The notes: generated by a model not told the origin, from the letters alone. A stretch of DNA of 64,000 nt from an uncultured bacterium (GCA_947383145.1 CANDCH010000001.1:1-64000); one strand, 5' to 3'; numbered from the stretch's first letter, positions 8,121-16,405 are shown. Numbers and translations are program-made.

Positions 8121-9098
8121 TCACCCGATGAACTGCACGCTGTTCACGCACACGAAGTACAGCCGGTTATCACAGTCGTTGGCCAGCACCAGCACATTGC
8201 CCACTGCGCCCAGAAGCTGCACGTTGCGCACCACCAGCAGCCCCGCCGTCAGGGACACCCGGCGGCTCAGGTTGTTCTGGGCCAGGGTGGACAGAAGCCC
8301 CGCCGCGCAGCAGCAGTCCCGGCCGTCGCAGGCGCAGGAGCAGGCGGTCTGCCCGCAGGGGGAGCCCATCGGATTCAGCCGCTGGGCCAGCAGGGTGCGG
8401 ACGCACCGGAAATTGCGGTCCGCCACCTCGCCGGGAGTGAGGTCGCCCTCCGCCGCGGCGGCGGCGATCTGAATGGAGACCGCGTCCAGCTGGCAGAGAT
8501 TCACCTGGCCGGCGGTGAGCGCGCAGCCCTTTCCCGAGGGCGTGTACACCTCGGCGTCGATGTCGATCAGGTCGCAGCTGCACGGAGAGAACCGCCGGAA
8601 GCTGCCGGACATCGTCCCCAGATTATCGCTGGAGCCGCAGGCGGCAGGCGGATTCGGCCTGTCCCCGCCGCCCTCGTCCGCCGCGGCCCCGGCGGCAGCG
8701 GGCTTGCCGCCCTGGAGAGCGGCTCCGGCGGTATAGGTACCGGCCAGAAAAGCGGCGGCCTCGAAATCCAGCAGGCTGGAAATCCGCTCGTCGCACAGCA
8801 GGCCCAGCGCCGCCCGGAAGCTCTGCTTACAGCAGCAGCCCTCCTCCACCTGGGGAGGCTGAGGCTGAGGCGCGGGCGCGGGATGGCAGCAGCAGATCAT
8901 CTGGCGGCAGCACTCCGTCTCCGGGCAGACGGGGGGCACGGCGCCGCAGCCGCAGTCCTCCGGCGGCACGGGGGCCCCGCCGCAGTCACAGCCGCAGCCG
9001 GGCTGGGGGGACGCCGGACGGCGGCAGGCCCCGGCGGCGAACTCCTCCGCGGACATGGCGTAGCCCTTGGCGGGCCCGTTCAAATAAAGTTGACTCAT
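8121..9098 (-). CDS. Very cysteine-rich protein of unknown function
   Basis: 325 residues, not recognised. Start at 9098 is set by GAAAGGAGC just upstream; in-frame codons back to 9197 are not preceded by a site. About 31 Cys residues are visible, many in clusters: GCGCDCGG near residue 35, CCRQMICCC near 65, GCCCKQ near 90, CSCACDGRDCCC near 265. The N-terminal third is Pro/Cys-rich and likely disordered; the middle (FRAALGLLCDERISSLLDFEAAAFLAGTY) and C-terminal parts (VRNVQLLGAVGNVLVLANDC) look folded. No signal peptide is obvious. Clustered Cys could bind metals or form disulphide/thioether crosslinks as in spore-coat or exosporium proteins; both are guesses. It is monocistronic and convergent with the transporter gene. 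Confidence 0.7.
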   Translation of the reverse strand: MSQLYLNGPAKGYAMSAEEFAAGACRRPASPQPGCGCDCGGAPVPPEDCGCGAVPPVCPETECCRQMICCCHPAPAPQPQPPQVEEGCCCKQSFRAALGLLCDERISSLLDFEAAAFLAGTYTAGAALQGGKPAAAGAAADEGGGDRPNPPAACGSSDNLGTMSGSFRRFSPCSCDLIDIDAEVYTPSGKGCALTAGQVNLCQLDAVSIQIAAAAAEGDLTPGEVADRNFRCVRTLLAQRLNPMGSPCGQTACSCACDGRDCCCAAGLLSTLAQNNLSRRVSLTAGLLVVRNVQLLGAVGNVLVLANDCDNRLYFVCVNSVQFIG

Positions 9099-9280
9099 GA
9101 GTACGCTCCTTTCACCGGCCCCGCCCAGGGGCCCGCGGCCTCCCGCCTGGGCCGGAATCAGCCGCGGAGGCCGGGCGGAACGCCCGCCTGGGTGCAATCC
9201 AGTCTATGCCGCGGGTCCGCCCGCCGCCACCGGCCTGTCAAGCCCTGTCCCATGAAAACCCCAACAAAAAAATCAGGCTT

Positions 9281-9329
9281 CATTTATATAGATTGCACTG
9301 TTGACACAGACCACAAGATATAGTATCAT
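9281..9329 (+). promoter_or_regulatory. nrdD promoter with two candidate NrdR boxes
   Basis: Promoter TTGACA (9301-9306), 17-bp spacer, TATCAT (9324-9329). Two sites resemble the NrdR consensus (ACACTATATATAGTGT): 9281-9296, about 9 of 16 matches, and 9311-9326, about 12 of 16 matches. Their centres are 30 bp apart, close to the roughly three-turn spacing known for tandem NrdR boxes, and the second lies between -35 and -10. The rest of 9099-9434 holds no gene. Confidence 0.6.
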
Positions 9330-9434
9330 AATGAGGCGCCCCAAACCCACTCTCCCAGTCCTTTCCAGGGCGGAGCGGCCCATTCCGGCCAGGCCGGCGC
9401 ACAAAAGAACCATCAGGAGAAGGGAGACCGCCCC

Positions 9435-11561
9435 ATGAATGTCATCAAAAGAGATAATTCCGTCGTGGAATTTGACCGCGCTAAAATCGTAGCCGCCATC
9501 CAGAAGGCCAACGCCGCGGTGGACGAGCCCTGCCGCATCGACGAGGGGTCCATCGACGCCATCGCCGACGCCGTCGCCTCCACCAAGGGCCGCAAGCGCC
9601 TGCTGGTGGAGGACATACAAGATATGGTGGAGACCAAGCTGATGGCCGCAGGCAAGTACGAGCTGGCCAAGGCCTATATCATCTACCGCTACACCCGGGC
9701 CCTGGTGCGCAAGGCCAACACCACCGACGAGTCCATCCTGTCCCTGATCCGCAACGACAACAAGGAGCTGGCGGAAGAGAACGCCAACAAGAACACCGCC
9801 ATTGCCTCCACCCAGCGGGACTATATCGCCGGCGAGGTGAGCCGGGACCTGACCCGCCGCATCCTCTTGCCCGAGCACATCTCCAAGGCCCATGACGAGG
9901 GCGTGCTCCACTTTCACGACGCGGACTATTTTGTTCAGCACATCTTCAACTGCTGCCTGGTGAACATCGGCGACATGCTGGACAACGGCACCATGATCAA
10001 CGGCAAGCTCATCGAGTCTCCCAAGAGCTTCCAGGTGGCCTGCACCATCGTCACCCAGATCATCTCCTGCGTGGCCTCCAACCAGTACGGTGGGCAGTCG
10101 GTGGAGGTGAGCCACCTGGGCAAATACCTGCGCCTGACCTACGAAAAGTACCTGCGCAAAACCCGGGAGGCCGCCCCGGAGCTGGACGACGCCACCGTGG
10201 AAAAGCTGGCCCGGGCCCGCACCAAGGACGAGCTGAAGAGCGGCGTGCAGACCATCCAGTACCAGATCAACACCCTGATGACCACCAACGGGCAGTCTCC
10301 CTTCGTCACCCTGTTCCTGTGCCTGCGGGAGGACGACCCCTATATCGAGGAGAACGCCGCCATTATTCAGGAGATCCTCATCCAGCGCCTGGAGGGCATC
10401 AAAAACGAGAAGGGCGTGTACATCACCCCCGCCTTCCCCAAGCTGGTGTACGTGCTGGACGAGTGCAACAACCTCACCGGCGGGGAGTACGACTACCTCA
10501 CGGAGCTGGCCGTGAAGTGCTCCGCCAAGCGGATGTACCCCGACTACATCTCCGCCAAGAAGATGCGGGAGCATTACGAGGGCAACGTCTTCTCCCCCAT
10601 GGGCTGCCGCTCCTTCCTGTCCCCCTGGAAGGACGAGGACGGCAATTACAAGTTTGAGGGCCGGTTCAACCAGGGTGTGGTGTCCATCAACCTGCCCCAG
10701 ATCGGCATTCTCTCCGGGCGGGACGAGGACAAGTTCTGGCCCCTGCTGGAGGAGCGGCTTCAGCTGTGCTTCGAGGCCCTCATGTGCCGCCACAACGCCC
10801 TGAAGGGCATTCGCTCCGACGTGTCCCCCATCCACTGGCAGTACGGCGCGGTGGCCCGTCTGGAAAAGGGCGAGACCATCGACAAGCTGCTGTACGGCGG
10901 CTACTCCTCCATCTCCCTGGGCTACATCGGGCTGTACGAGGTGACCAAGCTGGTGAAGGGCTGCTCCCAGACCGAACCGGAGGGGGAGGACTTCGCCCTG
11001 CGCCTCATGAACCGCCTGCGGGCCGCCACCGACCAGTGGCGCCGCGAGACCAACATCGGCTTCGCCCTGTACGGCACCCCGGCGGAGAGCCTGTGCTACC
11101 GCTTTGCCCGCATTGACAAGCAGCGCTTCGGCACCATCCCCGACGTGACGGACAAGGGCTACTATACCAACAGCTACCACGTGGACGTGCGGGAGGACAT
11201 CGACGCCTTCGCCAAGTTCACCTTTGAGAGCCAGTTCCAGAAGATCTCCAGCGGCGGCTGCATCTCCTACGTGGAGATTCCCAACATGCGCCACAACCTG
11301 GAGGCCCTGCGGGATGTGGTGCGGTTCATCTACGACAACATCCAGTACGCCGAATTCAACACCAAGAGCGATTACTGCCAGGTGTGCGGCTACGACGGAG
11401 AGATCATCGTCAACGAGGACAACGAGTGGGAGTGCCCCATGTGCCACAATAAGGACCACGCCAAAATGAACGTCACCCGGCGGACCTGCGGCTATTTGGG
11501 CGAGAATTTCTGGAACGAGGGCAAGACCCGTGAAATCGCCTCCCGGGTCCTCCACCTATAA
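9435..11561 (+). CDS. nrdD: Anaerobic (class III) ribonucleoside-triphosphate reductase
   Basis: 708 residues, full length. Converts NTPs to dNTPs under anoxia with a glycyl radical. N-terminal ATP-cone (residues 1-90: VVEFDRAKIVAAIQKANAAVD) for allosteric control; catalytic barrel follows, with SPFVTLFLCL, GNVFSPMGCRSFLSPW and NTLMTTNGQ. A C-terminal zinc site is formed by CQVCGYDG and CPMCHNKD. The glycyl-radical motif RRTCGYLGENFWNEG places the radical Gly near residue 686. The activase gene nrdG follows 60 bases downstream and dut follows that, a dNTP-supply operon. The NrdR-like boxes upstream suggest repression when dATP/ATP is high. Confidence 0.97.
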   Translation: MNVIKRDNSVVEFDRAKIVAAIQKANAAVDEPCRIDEGSIDAIADAVASTKGRKRLLVEDIQDMVETKLMAAGKYELAKAYIIYRYTRALVRKANTTDESILSLIRNDNKELAEENANKNTAIASTQRDYIAGEVSRDLTRRILLPEHISKAHDEGVLHFHDADYFVQHIFNCCLVNIGDMLDNGTMINGKLIESPKSFQVACTIVTQIISCVASNQYGGQSVEVSHLGKYLRLTYEKYLRKTREAAPELDDATVEKLARARTKDELKSGVQTIQYQINTLMTTNGQSPFVTLFLCLREDDPYIEENAAIIQEILIQRLEGIKNEKGVYITPAFPKLVYVLDECNNLTGGEYDYLTELAVKCSAKRMYPDYISAKKMREHYEGNVFSPMGCRSFLSPWKDEDGNYKFEGRFNQGVVSINLPQIGILSGRDEDKFWPLLEERLQLCFEALMCRHNALKGIRSDVSPIHWQYGAVARLEKGETIDKLLYGGYSSISLGYIGLYEVTKLVKGCSQTEPEGEDFALRLMNRLRAATDQWRRETNIGFALYGTPAESLCYRFARIDKQRFGTIPDVTDKGYYTNSYHVDVREDIDAFAKFTFESQFQKISSGGCISYVEIPNMRHNLEALRDVVRFIYDNIQYAEFNTKSDYCQVCGYDGEIIVNEDNEWECPMCHNKDHAKMNVTRRTCGYLGENFWNEGKTREIASRVLHL

Positions 11562-11621
11562 GACCGGCGAAAACGGGGCGGATTGACCACCGCCCCGTTT
11601 TCCATCCAAAGGAGAACAATC

Positions 11622-12170
11622 ATGAATTACGCGGCCATCAAATGGGCCGACGTGGCCAACGGTCCCGGCGTGCGGGTGTCCCTGTTCGTGTCGGGCTGCA
11701 CCCACCGCTGCCCCGGCTGCTTCAACCGGGAGGCCTGGGATTTCGGCTACGGCCGGCCCTTCACCGGGGCGGAGGAAGACAAGATTCTGGACGCCCTCGC
11801 CCCCGCCCACATCAAGGGACTGTCCCTGCTGGGGGGCGAGCCCTTCGAGCCGGACAACCAGCGCGTCCTGCTCCCCTTCCTGCGGCGGGTGAAGGCCCGC
11901 TTCCCGGACAAGGAAATCTGGTGCTACTCCGGCTACACCCTGGACGGGGAGCTGTGGAGGGACAGCCGGGCCCGGTGCCAATACACCGACGAAATGCTGT
12001 CCCTCCTGGACGTGCTGGTGGACGGCCCCTTCGTGGAGGAAAAAAAGGACCTGAACCTGCGCTTCCGGGGATCTGCCAACCAGCGGATTTTGAACCTCCC
12101 CGCCAGCCTGACCGCCCGCGCGCCCGTCCTGTGGGACGGGGATCTGACGGTACAACCGATCACTGTATAA
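11622..12170 (+). CDS. nrdG: Anaerobic ribonucleotide reductase activating protein (radical SAM)
   Basis: 182 residues. Start ATG at 11622 has AAAGGAGAAC upstream. The radical-SAM cluster motif CTHRCPGC (CxxxCxxC) lies near residue 25, within SLFVSGCTHRCPGCFNREAW; LLGGEPFEP is the SAM-binding Gly motif. NrdG uses a 4Fe-4S cluster and S-adenosylmethionine to generate the glycyl radical on NrdD, its immediate upstream neighbour. Length and motifs match the family. Cotranscription with nrdD and dut is likely from spacing and strand. Confidence 0.96.
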   Translation: MNYAAIKWADVANGPGVRVSLFVSGCTHRCPGCFNREAWDFGYGRPFTGAEEDKILDALAPAHIKGLSLLGGEPFEPDNQRVLLPFLRRVKARFPDKEIWCYSGYTLDGELWRDSRARCQYTDEMLSLLDVLVDGPFVEEKKDLNLRFRGSANQRILNLPASLTARAPVLWDGDLTVQPITV

Positions 12171-12182
12171 GGAGGCCGCCTT

Positions 12183-12626
12183 ATGACCGCGCCTGTTTCC
12201 GTCCAGCTCCTGGACCCCCGGGCCAAGCTGCCCGCCTACGGCTCCCCGGACGCCGCCGGGGCCGACCTGTACGCCCTGACGGACGGGCCCGCCGCCATCG
12301 CCCCGGGGGAAACCGTCCTGATTCACACGGGAATCGCCCTGGCTATCCCCCAGGGCTATGTGGGGCTGGTGTGCGCCCGGTCCGGCCTGGCCTCCAAGCG
12401 GGGCCTCGCCCCCGCCAACAAGGTGGGCGTCATCGACGCCGACTACCGGGGGGAGCTGATGGTGGCCCTCCACAACCACGGGGCGGTCCCCCAGGTGATC
12501 GAGAACGGAGACCGGGTGGCCCAGCTGGTCGTCGTCCCCTACCTCGCCGCACAGTTCACCCGGGCGGAAGCGCTGGAGGCCACTCAGCGGGGCGCCGGCG
12601 GCTTCGGCTCCACCGGCACAAAATAA
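12183..12626 (+). CDS. dut: dUTP diphosphatase (dUTPase)
   Basis: 147-residue trimeric-type dUTPase, hydrolysing dUTP to dUMP and pyrophosphate to keep uracil out of DNA and feed dTMP synthesis. All five family motifs are present: DAAGADLYAL (1), ARSGLASK (2), GVIDADYRGE with catalytic Asp and Tyr (3), ENGDRVAQLVV (4) and the C-terminal P-loop-like RGAGGFGSTG (5). AAGGAGG precedes the ATG at 12183, 12 bases after nrdG, so it is the last gene of the nucleotide operon. Confidence 0.97.
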   Translation: MTAPVSVQLLDPRAKLPAYGSPDAAGADLYALTDGPAAIAPGETVLIHTGIALAIPQGYVGLVCARSGLASKRGLAPANKVGVIDADYRGELMVALHNHGAVPQVIENGDRVAQLVVVPYLAAQFTRAEALEATQRGAGGFGSTGTK

Positions 12627-12663
12627 AAAGCGGCCCCGGCGCACAGCGCCGGGGCCGCTTTTT
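12627..12663. terminator. Strong intrinsic terminator after dut
   Basis: 16-bp arms (AAAGCGGCCCCGGCGC and complement) around loop ACA, with A and T runs on both sides. It can serve both the dut operon and the convergent gene ending at 12669. Confidence 0.93.
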
Positions 12664-12668
12664 ACCCA

Positions 12669-13118
12669 TCACTCGGGCTTGTCCTCATCCTCATGGGAGG
12701 TCTCGCAGCAGGAGGGCTCCTCGGGGGCCTCCTCCGGCTCCACGGCGTCCACCTCGTCGTCGGTGAGCTGGCCCGCCGCCTTGATGTCGGCGATGCGCTC
12801 GTTGTTGTAGGAGATGCGGGCCAGGGCGTCGGTGATGCGCTGGCAGGCGTCGGCATAGGCCGCCTCCGGGGCGGAGCCCCGCTCGGCAAAGTACAGCTTG
12901 CCCAGCTCGGAGTACGCCTTGCGGATGGCCTCCTGCTCCGTGGAGTTGCTCACCTTCAGCTTTCCAATCTCGGTGATCTCCTTGGCCTTGGCCACGCCGG
13001 TGTCCGCCAGCTCCCGGGCCTTGGCGATGCCGGTCTCGGTGATCTCCTTGGCCTTCGTCACGCCGCTCTGAGCCGCGACCACAGCTTTGTCCTTCAGGCT
13101 CTCAAAATCAATGCTCAT
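12669..13118 (-). CDS. Small helical protein with 11-residue repeats, unknown function
   Basis: 149 residues, not recognised. ATG at 13118 is preceded by AGGAGGTAAC. Residues 10-50 hold three or four near-repeats of 11 residues: AKEITETGIAK, ARELADTGVAK, AKEITEIGKLK. The spacing predicts an amphipathic helix of LEA or apolipoprotein type. A second helical region (IRKAYSELGKLYFAERG, then DACQRITDALARISYNNERI) and an acidic tail rich in Glu follow, with one CC pair near the C terminus (PSCCETS). There is no signal peptide or membrane segment. Such proteins may bind membranes or act under stress; this is inference. Monocistronic. Confidence 0.75.
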   Translation of the reverse strand: MSIDFESLKDKAVVAAQSGVTKAKEITETGIAKARELADTGVAKAKEITEIGKLKVSNSTEQEAIRKAYSELGKLYFAERGSAPEAAYADACQRITDALARISYNNERIADIKAAGQLTDDEVDAVEPEEAPEEPSCCETSHEDEDKPE

Positions 13119-13282
13119 GATAACGTTACCTCCTGACTCAAATATGTGGGCCGCCCAGCGGCGGCGTCCAACCCGCCGCTTTTTTACCACTGTCCGTATT
13201 TTATGCCGGACAGGCCAAAAATGCAAGGGGCTTTTCCCATTGTTTAGAAAGGTTTAATACTTTGTCAAAAAAACCGCAAAAT

Positions 13283-14251
13283 TCAGTCCCGCTCTCCGGG
13301 CTCTCCGTCCAGCACCTCCCGGATGAGGTAGCGGGGCCTGCCCTTGCTCTCCAGGTACAGCTTGCCCAAATACTCCCCGATGACCCCCAGGGACAGCAGG
13401 ATCAGCCCCCCGATGAACCACACCGAGCAGGCCAGGCTGGCCCAGCCGGCCACGGTGTTCCCCGTGGCCCAGCGGACCACGTTATACGCGATCATGATGA
13501 GGGAGACGAAAAACACCAGAAATCCCAGCCCTGTGATCATCCGCAGGGGGCGCACCGACAGAGACGTGACCCCCTCCAGGGCAAAGGCCACCATTTTTTT
13601 CAGGGGGTACTTGCTCTCCCCGGCGAACCGCTCCCCCCGCTCATACTCCACGGTGTCGGCGGCATAGCCGATCATGGGCACGATGCCCCGGAGGAACAGG
13701 TTCACCTCCTTGAACTGGCTGAGCCCCTCCAGCGCCCGCTTGGACATGAGCCGGTAGTCGGCGTGGTTGAACACCGTCTCCGCCCCCAGCAGGTCCATCA
13801 TGCGGTAAAACGCCTCGGCGGTGGTGCGCTTGAAAAAGGTGTCCGTCTTCCGGGAGGAGCGCACGCCGTACACGATGTCCGCCCCGGCCAGGTACTTGTC
13901 CACCATGGCGTCCGCCGCGTCCACGTCGTCCTGGAGGTCGGCGTCCATGGAGATGACCATATCCGCCTTGTCCTTGGCGGTCATCAGCCCCGCCAGCAGG
14001 GCGTTCTGATGGCCCCGGTTCCGGGTCAGGTCCGCCCCGCACAGCAGGGGGTTGTCCCGGTGGAGCGCCGTGATGACCTCCCACGTTTTATCCCTGGAGC
14101 CGTCGTTGACGAACAGCACCCGGCTGCGGGGGCTGATCTTCCCGGCGTTCATGAGGGTTTTCAGCTTGTCCCCCAGCCGTCGGGCGGTCTCGGGGAGGAC
14201 CTCCTCCTCGTTGTAGCAGGGGACCACAATGTACAGGGTGTTGCCGCGCAT
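13283..14251 (-). CDS. Family 2 glycosyltransferase, DPM1/GtrB-like, with two C-terminal membrane helices
   Basis: 322 residues. ATG at 14251 has GGGAGGTC upstream. The GT-A fold begins TLYIVVPCYNEEEVLPETARRL; the metal-binding Asp motif is in VISMDADLQDD near residue 95, and the acceptor region includes GVRSSRKTDTFFKR. Two hydrophobic helices near residues 225-300 (MITGLGFLVFFVSLIMIAYNV and WFIGGLILLSLGVIGEYLG) are typical of GtrB/DPM-synthase-like enzymes that load a sugar from UDP- or GDP-sugar onto undecaprenyl phosphate at the membrane. The sugar is unknown. It has its own promoter upstream and no operon partner, so the flippase and final transferase would be elsewhere. Confidence 0.88.
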   Translation of the reverse strand: MRGNTLYIVVPCYNEEEVLPETARRLGDKLKTLMNAGKISPRSRVLFVNDGSRDKTWEVITALHRDNPLLCGADLTRNRGHQNALLAGLMTAKDKADMVISMDADLQDDVDAADAMVDKYLAGADIVYGVRSSRKTDTFFKRTTAEAFYRMMDLLGAETVFNHADYRLMSKRALEGLSQFKEVNLFLRGIVPMIGYAADTVEYERGERFAGESKYPLKKMVAFALEGVTSLSVRPLRMITGLGFLVFFVSLIMIAYNVVRWATGNTVAGWASLACSVWFIGGLILLSLGVIGEYLGKLYLESKGRPRYLIREVLDGEPGERD

Positions 14252-14291
14252 GATATGACCTCCCAAAGCCGTTTGCTGGCAATAATTTATT

Positions 14292-14320
14292 ATCATATCA
14301 AAAAATAAATCATACGTCAA
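14292..14320 (-). promoter_or_regulatory. Promoter of the GT2 glycosyltransferase gene
   Basis: On the minus strand, TTGACG (14320-14315), 17-bp A/T-rich spacer, TATGAT (14297-14292), about 40 bases before the ATG at 14251. Confidence 0.7.
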
Positions 14321-14343
14321 GGCCGCGCCTGTATGGCGCGGCC
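14321..14343 (-). terminator. Hairpin after the zinc-ribbon gene
   Basis: GGCCGCGCC / TGTAT / GGCGCGGCC, 20 bases beyond the stop of the upstream small gene and abutting the -35 of the next promoter. No T-run follows, so termination strength is uncertain. Confidence 0.5.
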
Positions 14344-14363
14344 CCGGCGTTTCGTTTTATGAT

Positions 14364-14612
14364 TTACAGCTGCGTAATCAGCACGTCACACTTTTTGCAT
14401 AACAGGCTGTCGGCTAAGGACGTATATAACACGGCAAAGTTAATGGCTTTCCCAATCACACGGCCTCCTACCCGCTCCACGTTTTTGACGCTAAAGGAGC
14501 GGGGCCTCAGGTCTGTAACGTCAAGATCGCCGGGCAGCCAGACCGGCGCCCTTCCCCCAATCGGCCGTATATGACCTAAAACCATTTCCTCTCCACAAAA
14601 GGGGCACTTCAT
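14364..14612 (-). CDS. Small zinc-ribbon protein (DUF6487-like)
   Basis: 82 residues. Starts MKCPFCGEEMVLGHI and ends with LLCKKCDVLITQL; the paired CPFC and CKKC motifs should bind one zinc. The layout (N-terminal zinc half-site, WLPGD, then a hydrophobic strand and a C-terminal CxxC) fits the small DUF6487/PF20097 type found in Firmicutes; the family assignment is from memory. GGAGGTG lies upstream of the ATG at 14612. Function unknown. It sits 24 bases after an AT-richer secreted-protein gene on the same strand and may be cotranscribed with it. Confidence 0.65.
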   Translation of the reverse strand: MKCPFCGEEMVLGHIRPIGGRAPVWLPGDLDVTDLRPRSFSVKNVERVGGRVIGKAINFAVLYTSLADSLLCKKCDVLITQL

Positions 14613-14636
14613 GCGAAAGCACCTCCAGAAACAATG

Positions 14637-15530
14637 TCATGAGTAGCTGCGCACCCCGGGACAGTATTCGCCATACATATCATTCCAGCACCAAACCGCA
14701 AATAAATTGCCGTCTTTCCAGGTGCTCGGCGTTGTCCCCTCATGGAACCACTGGCCTTCGTAGCCACCCTCCCGCGTTAAAACGCGCCTTGAAATACCGG
14801 AATATGTGTTTGAATAGATGCCGGCGGACAATTTGTAGGAGCGGAAATTGTAGTAGTATGCTGCGACGGCAACGGTTTCCGTGAAAGCAACGCCAATTGC
14901 GCTACCTATAACTTTTCCACCAAAGGAGCTGACAATTGCTTCAGCAACTATTTGAGCTAGTTCTTCCGCAGGCCACTTATATCCGATAAAAATGCCAAGG
15001 AGAATTCCAGCAATATCAGAAAAGGCATCCGCCGCTTTTCCGTTTATTGTATACGATTCCTCATCGTAGTAATAAGGGTCGCAATAAACCCTGAGCCGCT
15101 CGCTTGTTGTTTCACCGACAAGGGGATTGAATGTAATATGTCCGATTACATATTCAGCAGAACGAGCGCTGGTCATTGTAGCCGAAGGCGTTGATGGATG
15201 GAAATCGATTCTCTCGGCGAGGTTGATACTGTACTGCCTCACAACGACTCCATCGCTATATTCTGTTCCAAGCAAAAATTTTCCATCGTCAGAGAGCACA
15301 ACTTTTCTAACCAACTCACCGTGATTGAACTGCAAGATTTCAAAAGATTCGGGGGCGCTGTCCGGCTGAGTTTGATCTGTGATCGAGATGTTTAAGCTTA
15401 CTTCGTCCGATAAATAAACAGTGGCTGTATCGGCGTGGGGTTGGTCTGACATTGGCGCGGCAGCATAGGAAGGGACAACTAGTGTAAAAGATGTAGTAAA
15501 GCACAGTATCAAACTGAGAATTCTTTTCAT
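14637..15530 (-). CDS. Secreted orphan protein, AT-richer than its surroundings
   Basis: 297 residues, not recognised. GGAGG precedes the ATG at 15530. A clear signal peptide (MKRILSLILCFTTSFTLVVPSYAAA) with an AxA cleavage site is followed by a probable beta-rich domain (TATVYLSDEVSLNISITD, then ILQFNHGELVRKVVLSDDGKF). A Gly/Ala-rich helical segment near residues 185-230 (ADAFSDIAGILLGIFIGY, then SSFGGKVIGSAIGVAFTETVAV) resembles membrane-inserting or glycine-zipper helices. The C terminus is Trp/Tyr-rich (WKDGNLFAVWCWNDMYGEYC). Codon use is markedly less GC-biased than in neighbours, a sign of recent acquisition. Possible roles (bacteriocin-like, surface interaction) cannot be chosen from sequence. 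Confidence 0.7.
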   Translation of the reverse strand: MKRILSLILCFTTSFTLVVPSYAAAPMSDQPHADTATVYLSDEVSLNISITDQTQPDSAPESFEILQFNHGELVRKVVLSDDGKFLLGTEYSDGVVVRQYSINLAERIDFHPSTPSATMTSARSAEYVIGHITFNPLVGETTSERLRVYCDPYYYDEESYTINGKAADAFSDIAGILLGIFIGYKWPAEELAQIVAEAIVSSFGGKVIGSAIGVAFTETVAVAAYYYNFRSYKLSAGIYSNTYSGISRRVLTREGGYEGQWFHEGTTPSTWKDGNLFAVWCWNDMYGEYCPGVRSYS

Positions 15531-15793
15531 AAAAACCTCCTGTTTTGTACGAAGTTATGGCGTAAACGATATACCGCAGGATATCCGGCCCATGGGAATC
15601 ACCTTCTTTCACGAAACAGAATGGATATATCATACCATAAAATGGCAAAGTACACAATAGAAAGCTGGAAATATTCAGAAATTTTTTCATGTTTTCCACA
15701 GCCGGCAGACGGTCCGCATAAACAACCGCCCGTGCCGCCATTTTTGCAAACAAAAAATTGACTGGCTGTCAAGCGATGGGCAAAAGCGCCCCT
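15531..15793. other. AT-richer noncoding gap
   Basis: 263 bases between the orphan secreted protein and the glycosylase gene. Frames here show no supported start with a ribosome-binding site. The lower GC continues from the orphan gene, consistent with an inserted block. No RNA gene was recognised. Confidence 0.5.
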
Positions 15794-16405
15794 TTACAGG
15801 TAGAACCGCCAGGGAAACTCCGCCGCTTCCTCCGCGTAGTCGATGCCGATCCGCTTTCCCGTCCTAATCTCCAGGGGCTCCCGGTCCCCTGCGGGGACGG
15901 GCAGGCCCAGCTCCTCCAGGCTCCCGCAGATAAACAGCTCCTCCGACCCCCAGGGCAGGCCGTTGAGCCCCCGGCCGATGTTCATCCCGGCGCACACCTT
16001 GCCGGGGCCGTTGAGGAAATTCTTCCGCTGGTAGGCGGTCATGTCCTCCCACTTGCAATGGAAGCGGTTTTCTGCTATGATATCCTGGTTGTACCTGGGG
16101 GAGAGCCCCCGGATGAGCACCGCCGCCGGCTCCCCCTCGGGCTCGGTGACGAAGTTCAGGCAGCAGTGCATCCCATAGATGAGATAGACATAGGCCGTCC
16201 CCGGCGGGGCGAACAGGGTTTTGGTCCGCTCCGTCCTGCGGTAGTTATAGGCGTGGCACGCCTTGTCCATCCGGCCCACGTAGGCCTCCGTCTCGGTGAT
16301 CCGGGCGGCCAGGGCGATCCCGTCATACCGCCGCACCAGGTATTTCCCCACCAGGGCCCTGGCAACGTTCACCGTGCCGCCGTCAAAAAAGCTCTGCGGA
16401 AGCAT
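15794..16405 (-). CDS. DNA-3-methyladenine glycosylase (AAG/MPG family)
   Basis: 203 residues. The start at 16405 (MLPQSFFDGGTVNVARALVGKYLVRR) has GGGGCGGAGG upstream and matches the usual family N terminus; a longer in-frame extension to 16669 is rejected because it runs antisense into the neighbouring gene. Family motifs: ITETEAYVG with the catalytic Glu near residue 39, DKACHAYNYRRTERTKTLF, GTAYVYLIYGMHCCLNFV and LNGPGKVCAGMNI. The enzyme flips out and excises alkylated purines such as 3-methyladenine and hypoxanthine in base-excision repair. Divergent from the EamA transporter gene, with 70 bases between starts. Confidence 0.94.
   Translation of the reverse strand: MLPQSFFDGGTVNVARALVGKYLVRRYDGIALAARITETEAYVGRMDKACHAYNYRRTERTKTLFAPPGTAYVYLIYGMHCCLNFVTEPEGEPAAVLIRGLSPRYNQDIIAENRFHCKWEDMTAYQRKNFLNGPGKVCAGMNIGRGLNGLPWGSEELFICGSLEELGLPVPAGDREPLEIRTGKRIGIDYAEEAAEFPWRFYL

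Noticed and set aside
9190-9240. Sporulation sigma (SigE/SigK) promoter for the Cys-rich gene
   Set aside because: A CATAGACT -10-like element is present, but no matching -35 lies at the required distance.
12669-13118. Phasin or YtxH-type assignment for the 11-mer repeat protein
   Set aside because: No N-terminal membrane segment and no phasin motif; similarity is limited to helical composition.
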